Origin: CBDBZL01 sp965213545
GTDB lineage: Bacteria > Pseudomonadota > Alphaproteobacteria > Sphingomonadales > Sphingomonadaceae
Assembly (NCBI GenBank): GCA_965213545.1
Contig: CBDBZL010000002.1
Coordinates: forward strand, 1,364,001 to 1,428,000
Length of the DNA: 64,000 nt
Direction of reading: 5' to 3'
Shown: piece by piece, positions 27,156 to 35,132 of the stretch
How positions within the stretch are numbered: position 1 is the first letter of the stretch
How the letters are laid out: each line of letters opens with the position of its first letter
The notes under the pieces: generated by a model
What the model was told of the DNA's origin: nothing
Databases searched by the model: none
Seen by the model: the letters and a program-made list of their open reading frames with translations, nothing else
Translations under genes and position numbers: made by a program

Positions 27156-27902
27156 CTAGAACGTCTGCAGGTAGGCGCTGTCGAAGTCCGCCGCCATCTT
27201 CAGCCCTTCGGCATCGAGCATGCAGGCGCGGCGATGGCGCAGTTCGAACAACCCGTCGCGCCGCAATTGCTGCAACGTGCGATTGACGTGCACGCTGGTC
27301 ACCCCGCACACATCCGCCAGATCTTCCTGAGTCAGCGGCACGTCGAACGAGCCGTCGGTCACCTTGCCCGTCTGCGCCAGGCGCTCTCTCAGCTCGCAGA
27401 TCATGTGGGCGATGCGCGCATAGCAATCGCGCTGCCCCAGATTGGCGATCCACATCCGGAAGATGCGCTTCGAGCGCGCGGTGAGTTGCCACAGCAGACG
27501 GGCGAGTTCGGGATGTTCCAGCGCCGCCGCCTCGAGAGCGCGCGGCGGACAGGAGGCGGCGCGGCAGGCACCCAATGCCACGATACCCTCGCATGGCGCG
27601 CCCTCGGAGTGGTACACCGGAAACAGGTCGCCCGGAAGCAGCAGTTCCACGATCTGGCGGCGGCCGGCGGCCAGGTTCATGGTGCGTGCCGCCCACCCCT
27701 CGCGCAGCACGAAGGTGGCGCGGGCCGAAGTGCCCTCGTGGCACAGATGCTCGCCCCGCTCGAAGCGCGTCTCCTGCTCGAACACATGCGCGAGCGCCTG
27801 CTCGCAAGCGTCCGAAGACTGGTCGTCGTAATGATCTTGCGCCATCAATGCGAGAGGCGCCAACTTATCAAGTTGCGGTGCATGGATTGCAAGTTCCAGC
27901 AT
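27156..27902 (-). CDS. Crp/Fnr-family transcriptional regulator
   Basis: 248 aa from ATG 27902, chosen because GAGGG lies 8 nt upstream; the ATG at 27917 has none. N-terminal cyclic-nucleotide-binding-like beta-roll (about 30-140; RGEHLCHEGTSARATFVLREGW, VELLLPGDLFPVY), a dimerisation helix, and a C-terminal winged helix with LTQEDLADVCGVTSVHVNRTLQQLRRDGL as the recognition unit. The cysteines are scattered and do not form the FNR Fe-S cluster pattern. It is divergent from another family member at 28132. Signal and targets are not known. Confidence 0.9.
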   Translation of the reverse strand: MLELAIHAPQLDKLAPLALMAQDHYDDQSSDACEQALAHVFEQETRFERGEHLCHEGTSARATFVLREGWAARTMNLAAGRRQIVELLLPGDLFPVYHSEGAPCEGIVALGACRAASCPPRALEAAALEHPELARLLWQLTARSKRIFRMWIANLGQRDCYARIAHMICELRERLAQTGKVTDGSFDVPLTQEDLADVCGVTSVHVNRTLQQLRRDGLFELRHRRACMLDAEGLKMAADFDSAYLQTF

Positions 27903-28048
27903 GATCCATTCCCTCATTTATTTAAATAGGTTGGTAACATAGATGGGTGTGCGTAACTAGGTTTGTATAACTTAGGTCTAGGCACCGCGAAGGTTCAAGC
28001 TTGTGTCGGCTAGCGAACAAAACGTGACAAGCCGGTACAAAAAGTTTA

Positions 28049-28064
28049 AACGATGTTTATCGTT
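28049..28064. promoter_or_regulatory. Perfect dyad resembling an Fnr/Crp half-site pair
   Basis: AACGAT-GTTT-ATCGTT: perfect 6-bp arms with a 4-bp spacer, the same geometry and GAT...ATC core as the FNR/Crp-type TTGAT-N4-ATCAA box. It lies between two divergent Crp/Fnr-family genes, 68 bp before the plus-strand start. It may be bound by either of them; inference. Confidence 0.5.
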
Positions 28065-28131
28065 CGCCACGGAACCGGGCGCGAACGGCTGAAAGACATC
28101 GCGCACTTTCGCCCCAAGCGAATGGTGCGAA

Positions 28132-28872
28132 ATGTCAATGATCCTAGAGCCTTCGGCCGTCCAGCAGGGGTCTTCGGCCAACCTGCTGGTGGGTAAGTTC
28201 AGCCAGGACCTGTTCGATCGGCTGGCCCCCGCCTTCGAGCGGGTGAAGCTCGAGCAGGCACAAAACCTTGCCGTCCATAACCAGACGCCGAGCCACGCCT
28301 ACTTCCCCGAAGGGGGCGTGTGCTCGATCATCTCGCTCGCCAGCGGCAACGAGCTGCCTACCGAGGTCGGCCTGTTCGGACGCGAGGGGGTCTCCAGCGT
28401 TGCCGTGCTGCTGCATCCGCAGGCCACGCAGCTTACCACCACCGTCCAGATCAACGGGCAGACCGCGCTGCGGATCGAGCTCGCCAGGCTGCGCGAGGAG
28501 ATGGACCGCGAGTCCGAGCTGCGCGGCCTCATCCTGGCCTTCGCGCAGGTGATGATGCACCAGCTCGCCAGCAACGCGGCGGCCTATTCGCACCACCAGC
28601 TGGAGGCGCGGCTGGCGCGCTGGCTGCTGATGTGCCACGACCGGGTCGGCACCGACGAGCTGGCGCTCACGCACGAGTTCATCGGCACCATGCTCGGCTC
28701 GCGCCGCTCGAGCGTCACGGTGACGCTGCATGTGCTCGAGGGAATGGGTGCCATCCGCTCCTCGCGCGGCAATGTGACGGTGCGCGACCGGAGCAAGCTG
28801 GAGGAGCTGGCGGGAGCGACCTACGGCACCGCCGAGCGCGAATACAAAAAGCTGATCGGCGACTTCGTCTAG
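28132..28872 (+). CDS. Crp/Fnr-family transcriptional regulator
   Basis: 246 aa. N-terminal cNMP-binding-like domain (HAYFPEGGVCSIISLASGNELP, then EVGLFGREGVSSVAVLL) and C-terminal winged helix with LALTHEFIGTMLGSRRSSVTVTLHVLEGMG. The conserved glycine turn and the long linker helix (QLEARLARWLLMCHDRV) are typical. No N-terminal cysteine cluster, so it is not a classical oxygen-sensing FNR. Such plus-type paralogues are abundant in sphingomonads. It is divergent from the regulator at 27156 with a 229-bp AT-rich promoter region between them. Confidence 0.9.
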   Translation: MSMILEPSAVQQGSSANLLVGKFSQDLFDRLAPAFERVKLEQAQNLAVHNQTPSHAYFPEGGVCSIISLASGNELPTEVGLFGREGVSSVAVLLHPQATQLTTTVQINGQTALRIELARLREEMDRESELRGLILAFAQVMMHQLASNAAAYSHHQLEARLARWLLMCHDRVGTDELALTHEFIGTMLGSRRSSVTVTLHVLEGMGAIRSSRGNVTVRDRSKLEELAGATYGTAEREYKKLIGDFV

Positions 28873-28913
28873 GCTGCCGGCAAGGCCTCCTGCCGACAGC
28901 GCACGACCGGTTA

Positions 28914-28949
28914 AGGTCACCGGGTCAGGTCACCGGGTCAGGTTACCGG
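28914..28949. repeat. 13-bp tandem repeat (2.5 copies)
   Basis: Unit AGGTCACCGGGTC repeated twice and then AGGTTACCGG. It lies after the second Crp/Fnr gene and runs into the last codons of the convergent phosphoesterase, so it alters only the C-terminal tail (PRTDPPVT). It is probably a replication-slippage product. Confidence 0.5.
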
Positions 28950-29795
28950 CGGATCGGTCCGCGGCACGGCGTTGACCGGCGCCACCGGCTCGCCCGGCTG
29001 GCGCGGGGGCATTGCGTTCTCGGGCACGTCGTGGATCATCATGTCGGGGGTCGACACCTGCTCCAGATTGCGCACCTCGACGCACAGCCGTTCCCCGTCC
29101 CAGGTCAGTTCGTTGAAGCTGGGCGGGGTCGAGCGCACCCGCTGCGACAGCGTTCCCGCGCCGATCATCCGCACCGCGCCGTGGACGGTCTCCTCGGTGA
29201 TGTCGAACGCGTCGTGGACATGGCCCGAAAGCACCGCCAGCACGCCCCGCCGCGCCAGTTCGGCCAGCGCCTTTCTGCCGCCATGGGTAAGCGCGGTGCC
29301 CTGCGTGCCCACCTCGCGCAGCGGATGGTGCGCCGCCACCAGCGCGCGCGTGCCCTGTGGCAGCGCGTCGATCGCGGCCAGGCACTGGTCCAGCGCGGCG
29401 CCCGTCACCCAGCCCTTCGACCAATTGAGCCGCGGCTGCGCACGCACCGCGGTCTTCAGGGGAACCAGCGCGATACCGGCAAGGTCGATCTCGGCCTCGA
29501 TCTTGTCGGCGATGGAGCGGATCCGCCGGTAGGGATCGAAGAACCGCTCGACGAGGTTGAAATAGGGCATGTCGTGATTGCCCACGATCACGCTGGTGGG
29601 TGCCTCGAGCGAACAGATCCAGCGGCAGGCGGCATTAAATTCGCGGTGGCGCGCGCGCATGGTCAGGTCGCCAGTAATGGCCACCGCATCGGGCCGGTTG
29701 GCGGCGATCTCCTCCTTCACCCAGTCGAGCGCGCGGTTGTCCTCCAGGCCGAAATGGATGTCCGAGAGATGATAGAGGGTGGTGTGTCTGGCCAT
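28938..29795 (-). CDS. Calcineurin-like metallophosphoesterase
   Basis: 285 aa. All five metallophosphatase blocks are present: LSDIHFG (residues ~10-16), ITGDLTMRA, VGNHDMPYF, AAHHPLR and SGHVHDAF. These enzymes use two metal ions to cleave phosphomonoesters or diesters; the family includes the LpxH-like and cyclic-nucleotide/pyrophosphohydrolase types, and the substrate here is not clear. It lies 2 bp downstream of the lipid-kinase-like gene, so the two are one operon and may act on the same lipid phosphate. The C-terminal 30 residues are Pro-rich and run into a tandem repeat. Confidence 0.9.
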   Translation of the reverse strand: MARHTTLYHLSDIHFGLEDNRALDWVKEEIAANRPDAVAITGDLTMRARHREFNAACRWICSLEAPTSVIVGNHDMPYFNLVERFFDPYRRIRSIADKIEAEIDLAGIALVPLKTAVRAQPRLNWSKGWVTGAALDQCLAAIDALPQGTRALVAAHHPLREVGTQGTALTHGGRKALAELARRGVLAVLSGHVHDAFDITEETVHGAVRMIGAGTLSQRVRSTPPSFNELTWDGERLCVEVRNLEQVSTPDMMIHDVPENAMPPRQPGEPVAPVNAVPRTDPPVT

Positions 29796-29797
29796 GC

Positions 29798-30646
29798 CTA
29801 TTCGCTCGCCCACAGGTCGACCTCGACGGCGGCAAGCTCGAAGGTTGCGCCAGCGCCCGGCGCCTGCGCGGGCTCGCCATCGACCAACAGGCCGAACGGC
29901 TCGCCATCGGTGCTCGCCAGCACCACGCGCCGCGTGCGCCCCAGCTCCTCGTGCGGCCCCTCGCGGAAATCGCGCTTCAGCAGCGCCACCGACTGCGCCA
30001 GATAATCGCCCGGCGTCTCGGCGTGATAGGCGAGCACCACGATCGCATCCTCGGCCGGGCGAAGCAGGATCAGCGGATAGCCCTCGCGCCGGCCCAGCGG
30101 CGGCTCGGTGCAACAGATCATCGCCCCGCCAAGCGAATCATCGAGCGCCTCCACCGCGTTCGTGGCGATGTCCAGGATCGCACCCTCGCGCATCGCCTCG
30201 CGCACGCTGTTCCAGCTGGTTCCCGGCCCCGCCATCAGCCCGGCCATGGCCTCCCAATTGTCGCCGCGAATCATGTGCGGGTGCAGCTTGCGCGCAGCGC
30301 CGCTCGCCACTGCGCGGACCACCTCGTCCACCTCGCGGGTCCCATGCAGCCGATGATAAAGCAGGTTCATCGTTCCCCCCGCCAGTACCAGCACCGCGCC
30401 GCTCCAGCCGGCAAGATGCTTGACCACCGCGTTGATCGTGCCATCGCCCGCGAATACCGCTACCAACTCAATCCCGGCGGCATCGAGCATGGCGGGGGAC
30501 GGCAGCTCGCGCGCGGGAAAATGGGTGTGCTGGGCGATTGTGAACCCGGCCTCGCCGCAACACTCCTCGAGCAGATGTTGCTCGTCGGTGGTGTTGCTGC
30601 CACTTGCCTTGTTGTCGATCAGCCAGAGCCGCTGTTTGGTCCCCAT
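29798..30646 (-). CDS. Diacylglycerol-kinase-like (DAGK catalytic domain) protein
   Basis: 282 aa from ATG 30646. N-terminal nucleotide-binding fold with AVFAGDGTINAVVKHL (GGDGT motif written AGDGT) and LAGGTMNLLYHRLHG (usually GT-x-N-D-x-x-R; here N is kept but the acidic residue is replaced by Leu). C-terminal beta-sandwich, ending FELAAVEVDLW. The family phosphorylates diacylglycerol, sphingosine or related lipids; sphingomonads make sphingolipids, so a sphingoid substrate is possible but unproven. It sits 2 bp before the phosphoesterase. The altered motif makes activity uncertain. Confidence 0.82.
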   Translation of the reverse strand: MGTKQRLWLIDNKASGSNTTDEQHLLEECCGEAGFTIAQHTHFPARELPSPAMLDAAGIELVAVFAGDGTINAVVKHLAGWSGAVLVLAGGTMNLLYHRLHGTREVDEVVRAVASGAARKLHPHMIRGDNWEAMAGLMAGPGTSWNSVREAMREGAILDIATNAVEALDDSLGGAMICCTEPPLGRREGYPLILLRPAEDAIVVLAYHAETPGDYLAQSVALLKRDFREGPHEELGRTRRVVLASTDGEPFGLLVDGEPAQAPGAGATFELAAVEVDLWASE

Positions 30647-30716
30647 ACGCCTATAGCGCGGCGGCGCGCCCGCCGGTTCCCAGGCAATCGAATCGACCTC
30701 CGGCAAAGCAGAGAGC

Positions 30717-30983
30717 TTAGATCCGGCGGGTGAGGATGGCCCAGGCTGCCCCCGCATTCATCGCCGAATAGAACGCATAGGCAATGCCCCAGCCCGTGCG
30801 TCCGCTCGAGACCAGCAGCATGACCGCGAGCAGCAGCACGAATTCGAAGCTTAGGCTCATCCGCCCCAGCAGCGAGGACTTGTGCCAGCGAGACAGCGTC
30901 AGCCAGGGGTGCCCGCTTTCCAGCACCGCGCGATGCAAGGCGAAATTGCCGATCCCCAGGCAAAAGGTGATGAAGACGCCCAT
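30717..30983 (-). CDS. Small integral membrane protein, unknown function
   Basis: 88 aa. Likely three hydrophobic segments: FITFCLGIGNFALHRAV (residues ~4-20), FEFVLLLAVMLLVSS (~45-60) and GIAYAFYSAMNAGAAW (~65-80), ending LTRRI. No known motif. ATG 30983 gives a coherent membrane protein; 5' additions from 31145 are not hydrophobic or conserved. It lies between fumarase and the lipid-kinase-like gene on the same strand, 70 bp before the latter. Confidence 0.65.
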   Translation of the reverse strand: MGVFITFCLGIGNFALHRAVLESGHPWLTLSRWHKSSLLGRMSLSFEFVLLLAVMLLVSSGRTGWGIAYAFYSAMNAGAAWAILTRRI

Positions 30984-31074
30984 GATTCTTGCCGCATGAT
31001 GCCCAACAAGCGGGGCGCTGCCAACGGTGTTTCGCCGTAGGGACAGCGCGGGTCCGGCCAGGCGGGCTGCCCCC

Positions 31075-32613
31075 TTAAGCGCGTTCGAGCAGCCGCTCCT
31101 CGCGGATCTTCTCGCGCCAGTGGAGCGGGGCCAGCGTGTGGACATTGGCGCCGGTCGAATCGACCGCTACGGTCACCGGCATGTCCTTCACGGTGAACTC
31201 GTAGATCGCCTCCATCCCTAGTTCCTCGAACGCCACCACCCTGGCCTCGCGGATCGCCCGCGAGACCAGGTAGGCGGCGCCCCCCACCGCCATCAGATAG
31301 GCCACCTTGTGCTCGGCGATGGTCTCCACCGCGCCCTGGCCGCGTTCGGCCTTGCCGATCATCGCCAGCAAGCCCAGCTCGAGCATCATCTGGGTAAACC
31401 CGTCCATCCGGTTGGCGGTGGTGGGGCCGGCGGGGCCGACCGCCTCGCCCATCACCGGGTCGACCGGGCCGACATAATAAATCGCGCGGCCCTTGAAATC
31501 GACCGGCAGCGCCTCGTCCTTGTCGCGCATGTCGGCGATCCGCTTGTGTGCCGCGTCGCGCCCCGTCAGCATCGCGCCCGACAGCAGCAACCGGTCGCCC
31601 GCGCGCCAACTCTGCACCTCCTCGGGCGTCAGCGAGTCCAGATCGACCCGGCGGGCCGAGGCGTCGGGCGCCCAGTTCACCTTGGGCCAGCGGTCGAGAT
31701 CGGGCGGCGGCAGGAAGGCCGGTCCAGAGCCGTCGAGCGTGACATGCGCATGGCGGGTGGCGGCGCAATTGGGGATCATGCCCACCGGCTTTCCCGCCGC
31801 ATGACACGGCCAGTCGAGGATCTTCACGTCGAGCACGGTGGAAAGCCCGCCCAGCCCCTGCGCGCCGATTCCAAGCGCGTTCACCTCGTCGTAGATCCTC
31901 ACCCGCAGCTTCTCGATATCCGTCTTGGCCCCGCGCGCCTTCAGCTGCGCCATGTCGATGGGCTCCATCAGGCTCAGCTTGGCGAGCTTCATGCAATGTT
32001 CGGCCGTCCCGCCGATGCCGATCCCCAGCATGCCGGGCGGGCACCATCCCGCGCCCATCTGCGGGAGCTGCTCGAGCACCCAGGCCACAATATCGTCCGA
32101 CGGGTTCATCATCTTGAACCGGCTCTTGTTCTCGCTGCCCCCGCCCTTGGCGGCGACGTCGATCCCCACCTCGCGCCCCGGCACCATCTCCACCGACAAG
32201 GTGCAGGGCGTGTTGTCGCGCGTGTTGCGGCGGGTGAAGGCGGGGTCGGCCAGGATCGAGGCGCGCAGCTTGTTGTCGGGGTGATCATACGCCCGGCGCA
32301 CCCCTTCATCGACCACCTCCTGCAAGCTGCGATCGGATGCCAGCCGGCACTGCTGGCCCCAGCGCACGAACACATTGACGATGCCGGTATCCTGGCAGAT
32401 CGGCCGGTGCCCCTCGGCGCACATCCGGCTGTTGGTCAGGATCTGCGCCATCGCATCCTTCGCCGCCGGGCCCTGCTCCGCCTGGTAGGCGTCACCCAGC
32501 GCGGTGATGTAGTCCATCGGGTGGTAATAGGAGATATATTGCAGCGCATCAGCAATGGTCTCGATCAGGTCGTCTTCGGTGATCGTGGTCATGTCGCTTG
32601 GTAGCTGGTTCAT
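31075..32613 (-). CDS. fumA: Class I fumarate hydratase ([4Fe-4S])
   Basis: 512 aa from ATG 32613 (MNQLPSDMTTITEDDL). Single-chain class I fumarase converting fumarate and malate in the TCA cycle. N-terminal alpha domain with the cluster ligands in NSRMCAEGHRPICQDTG, GAGWCPPGMLG and GTAEHCMKLA; C-terminal beta domain with PMGEAV-like VGPAGPTTANRMDGF. The 4Fe-4S cluster is oxygen-sensitive, linking it to the SUF and ErpA systems in the same window. An upstream ATG at 32622 with a GAAGGAAGG sequence is an alternative start, three residues longer. No class II fumC was seen. Confidence 0.95.
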   Translation of the reverse strand: MNQLPSDMTTITEDDLIETIADALQYISYYHPMDYITALGDAYQAEQGPAAKDAMAQILTNSRMCAEGHRPICQDTGIVNVFVRWGQQCRLASDRSLQEVVDEGVRRAYDHPDNKLRASILADPAFTRRNTRDNTPCTLSVEMVPGREVGIDVAAKGGGSENKSRFKMMNPSDDIVAWVLEQLPQMGAGWCPPGMLGIGIGGTAEHCMKLAKLSLMEPIDMAQLKARGAKTDIEKLRVRIYDEVNALGIGAQGLGGLSTVLDVKILDWPCHAAGKPVGMIPNCAATRHAHVTLDGSGPAFLPPPDLDRWPKVNWAPDASARRVDLDSLTPEEVQSWRAGDRLLLSGAMLTGRDAAHKRIADMRDKDEALPVDFKGRAIYYVGPVDPVMGEAVGPAGPTTANRMDGFTQMMLELGLLAMIGKAERGQGAVETIAEHKVAYLMAVGGAAYLVSRAIREARVVAFEELGMEAIYEFTVKDMPVTVAVDSTGANVHTLAPLHWREKIREERLLERA

Positions 32614-32858
32614 CGGGCGCATACCTTCCTTCGATCGATTGCCGGTTGGGCTCGGGCGGCGCTTCCTAACACGGCGGGCGGAGCGGGACCCGCCTTTGCA
32701 GGTCAAAGCGCTTGGCCTCGCCCGGCGTTCCGCTTAAGGCGGGCGCGGGCGTGCAAAGGGCGGCATGCGCGAATGTGGCGGCAGATGGCGGGATCGCAAT
32801 GGACGGCGTGGTGAGTGACAGACCGGCACCGGGTACGCCGACCCCGACAGAAGCGCAG

Positions 32859-32933
32859 CCCATAACGCCAGCGCCCATAACGCCAGCGATCATACCGCCA
32901 GCGCCTACATCGCCAGCACCCACACCGCCACTG
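32859..32933 (+). repeat. 15-bp minisatellite, five copies, before the PIMT-like gene
   Basis: Five tandem copies of a 15-bp unit (first two identical, CCCATAACGCCAGCG; the others diverged) at 32859, 32874, 32889, 32904 and 32919. It keeps frame with the downstream gene and would encode a Pro/Thr/Ala/Ile stretch if translation began farther upstream (for example ATG 32799), or it may be the 5' untranslated part. Confidence 0.85.
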
Positions 32934-32939
32934 CACAGC

Positions 32940-33650
32940 ATGAAACCGGCCCACGGGGCGGCAGGGACGGATCGGGTCATCGATGATCTCGCACCGGCCA
33001 ATGCGTCCCGCTCATCGCGCGGCTCCCCGCTCCCGTCCACTGCCGGCGACGTCGCCACTGCACGCCGGGCGATGGTCGAGAGCCAGCTGCGCCCCAGCGG
33101 GGTCAATGACCGGCTGGTGCTGACCAGGATGCTGCAAGTGGCGCGCGAGGACTTCGTCCCCGAACACGCCCGCGCCATCGCCTATATCGACCGGGCGCTG
33201 CCGCTCGGACCCGGGCCGGGACCGGGACCCGGCGGGGAGCAGCGCTTTCTTCCCGCGCCGACGGTCCAGGGGCTGATGCTGCAGGAAGCGGCGCCCCAGA
33301 TCGCCGACCGCGTGCTGGTCGTCGATGCGGGCAGCGGATACCTGGCTGAGCTTCTGGCGCCGCTGGTCGCCTCGCTGACCCGCGCCGTGCCCGAGGCGGC
33401 GGCAAGGGGCGAGGTCGAAGGCGGCCCGTTCACGCTGCTGCTTATCGATGGCGCCATCGAACACGTGCCGCCCACACTCGCGGGACTGCTCGTCGAGGGC
33501 GGCCGCTGCGTCACCGGGCTGGTCGAGCGCGGCGTCACGCGCCTTGCCGCCGGCCGGCGTGTGGGAGAGGAACTGGCGCTGCTGCCGCTCGCTGAACTGG
33601 GAATACCCGCGCTTGCCGCCTTTGCCCGGCCGCGGGGCTTCACCTTCTGA
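32940..33650 (+). CDS. Protein-L-isoaspartate methyltransferase-like protein, divergent
   Basis: 236 aa from ATG 32940. Domain begins near residue 40: ARRAMVESQLRPSGVNDRLVL, then REDFVPEHARAIAYIDRALPLG, LVVDAGSGYLAELLAPLV and LLLIDGAIEHVPPTLAGLL. The segment between the SAM-binding loop (DAGSGY) and LLLIDGA is about 20 residues shorter than in PIMTs; the usual acidic residue that holds the SAM ribose is missing, so activity is doubtful. The frame is open farther upstream through a Pro-rich repeat. It sits 27 bp before tolC, a neighbourhood I recall from sphingomonads. Confidence 0.75.
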   Translation: MKPAHGAAGTDRVIDDLAPANASRSSRGSPLPSTAGDVATARRAMVESQLRPSGVNDRLVLTRMLQVAREDFVPEHARAIAYIDRALPLGPGPGPGPGGEQRFLPAPTVQGLMLQEAAPQIADRVLVVDAGSGYLAELLAPLVASLTRAVPEAAARGEVEGGPFTLLLIDGAIEHVPPTLAGLLVEGGRCVTGLVERGVTRLAAGRRVGEELALLPLAELGIPALAAFARPRGFTF

Positions 33651-33676
33651 ACCATCCGCTCGTCCGTCGCCGCGCG

Positions 33677-35128
33677 GTGTTGACCACCGCGCTCGTGCTG
33701 GCGCTGGCCGCCGGCGCCACCCCCGCCGCCGCCGATACGCTGCGCGAGGCGCTGGTCAGCGCCTATCGCACCAGTCCCACGCTCGAGGCCGCCCGCGCCC
33801 AGCTGCGGGCCAGCGACGAGACGGTCGCCATCGAGCGGGCGCGGGGCCGTCCCAGCGTCGATGCCTCGGGTGGCTATACCGAGTTCGTGCTGCAGAACGC
33901 GGCCAGCTTCATCGCCCCCGATCGTCAGGTTACCGCCGATCTTGGCCTCAACGTGCCCGTCTTCCAGGGCGGCGCGGTGAGGAACGGCATTCGCGCTGCC
34001 AGGAACCGGGTGGAGGCGGGCCGGGCCGATCTTCGCGGCACCGAGAGCTTCCTGTTCACCCGGGTGGTGGCCGCCTATATGGACGTCATCCAGCAAGAGG
34101 CGCTGGTGGCGCTGGCGATCAACAATGTCGAGGTGCTGACCACCAACTTCCAGGCGACCAGCGACCGGTTCGAGATCGGCGATCTTACCCGCACCGATGT
34201 CGCCCAGTCGCAAAGCCGGCTGGCGCTGGCGGTGGGCGATCTGGAGGGCACCCGCGCCAACCTGCTGACCGCTCGTGAGAATTATATCGCGCTGGTCGGT
34301 CAGGCGCCGGACGAGCTCGAACCGCCACCGCCGCTGCCTAACCTCCCCGACAGTCCTCAAATCGCGGTGGATGTTGCGCTGGCCAACAATCCCGATCTCA
34401 TCGCCGCGGTGGAGCGGGCCGAGGCGGCGGACATCGATATCGAGGTGGCGGGCGCGGGCCGGTTGCCCAGCGTCAGCGTGGTGGTCGGCGGCGGCTACCA
34501 GAACTTCCTTGGCACATTGGGCGCGGTTCCCGGCCAGAATGTCGACCAGGCCGCCACCTCGGCACAGGCGGGGCTGAGGCTGTCGGTACCGCTGTTCCAG
34601 GGCGGTCTCACCGCCGCCCGCCAGCGTCAGGCCACCGCGCTCGCCAATGTCGCGCTGGAACAGGTCATCGCACTGGAACGCGACATCATCGCCGAGGTGC
34701 GCGCCGCCTATGCCAGCTGGCGGGCGGCGAACGAGATCATCGAATCGAGCCTGGTCGCGGTGGATGCCGCCGCGCTGGGGCTGGAGGGCGTCCGCGCGGA
34801 GAACACCGTGGGCAACCGCACCGTGCTCGATATCCTGGATGCTCAACGCGAGTTGCTCAGCGCCCGGGTCCAGCTCATCACCGCACGGCGCAACGCCTAT
34901 GTCGCGGGCTTCAATCTGCTGGCCGCGATGGGCCGTGCCGAGGCGCGCGACCTGGGGCTGGAGAGCGATGTCGTGCTTTACGACCCGGTCGAGAACTACG
35001 ACCGGGTCCAGGGGATAATCTGGGATTTCCAGCGCGATCCCGATCCCGTCGCCCGCTCGCGCCGCACGATTGACATACCCGCCGCCGGGGGAGACATTCC
35101 CGAAGAAGGCGCAGGGTTTAAGGAGTGA
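33677..35128 (+). CDS. tolC: TolC-family outer membrane efflux/secretion protein
   Basis: 483 aa from a GTG at 33677. Signal-peptide-like start (TALVLALAAGATPAAADT), then two OEP repeats: TLREALVSAYRTSPTLEAARAQL and, in the second half, IAVDVALANNPDLIAAVERAE, with VPVFQGGAVRNGIRAARN and VPLFQGGLTAARQRQATA as the matching strand-helix pairs. TolC forms the trimeric outer-membrane channel for type I secretion and efflux pumps. No upstream ATG is available and no ribosome-binding site is visible, so the start is uncertain. The next gene begins 4 bp later, implying one operon. Confidence 0.93.
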   Translation: MLTTALVLALAAGATPAAADTLREALVSAYRTSPTLEAARAQLRASDETVAIERARGRPSVDASGGYTEFVLQNAASFIAPDRQVTADLGLNVPVFQGGAVRNGIRAARNRVEAGRADLRGTESFLFTRVVAAYMDVIQQEALVALAINNVEVLTTNFQATSDRFEIGDLTRTDVAQSQSRLALAVGDLEGTRANLLTARENYIALVGQAPDELEPPPPLPNLPDSPQIAVDVALANNPDLIAAVERAEAADIDIEVAGAGRLPSVSVVVGGGYQNFLGTLGAVPGQNVDQAATSAQAGLRLSVPLFQGGLTAARQRQATALANVALEQVIALERDIIAEVRAAYASWRAANEIIESSLVAVDAAALGLEGVRAENTVGNRTVLDILDAQRELLSARVQLITARRNAYVAGFNLLAAMGRAEARDLGLESDVVLYDPVENYDRVQGIIWDFQRDPDPVARSRRTIDIPAAGGDIPEEGAGFKE

Positions 35129-35132
35129 GGCG

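Noticed and set aside
28320..30005. 561-codon plus frame over the Crp-like and phosphoesterase genes
   Set aside because: Crosses a true stop-to-gene boundary and both underlying genes are convincingly coded.
31309..32604. 431-codon plus frame opposite fumarase
   Set aside because: Antisense to a class I fumarase with all motifs.
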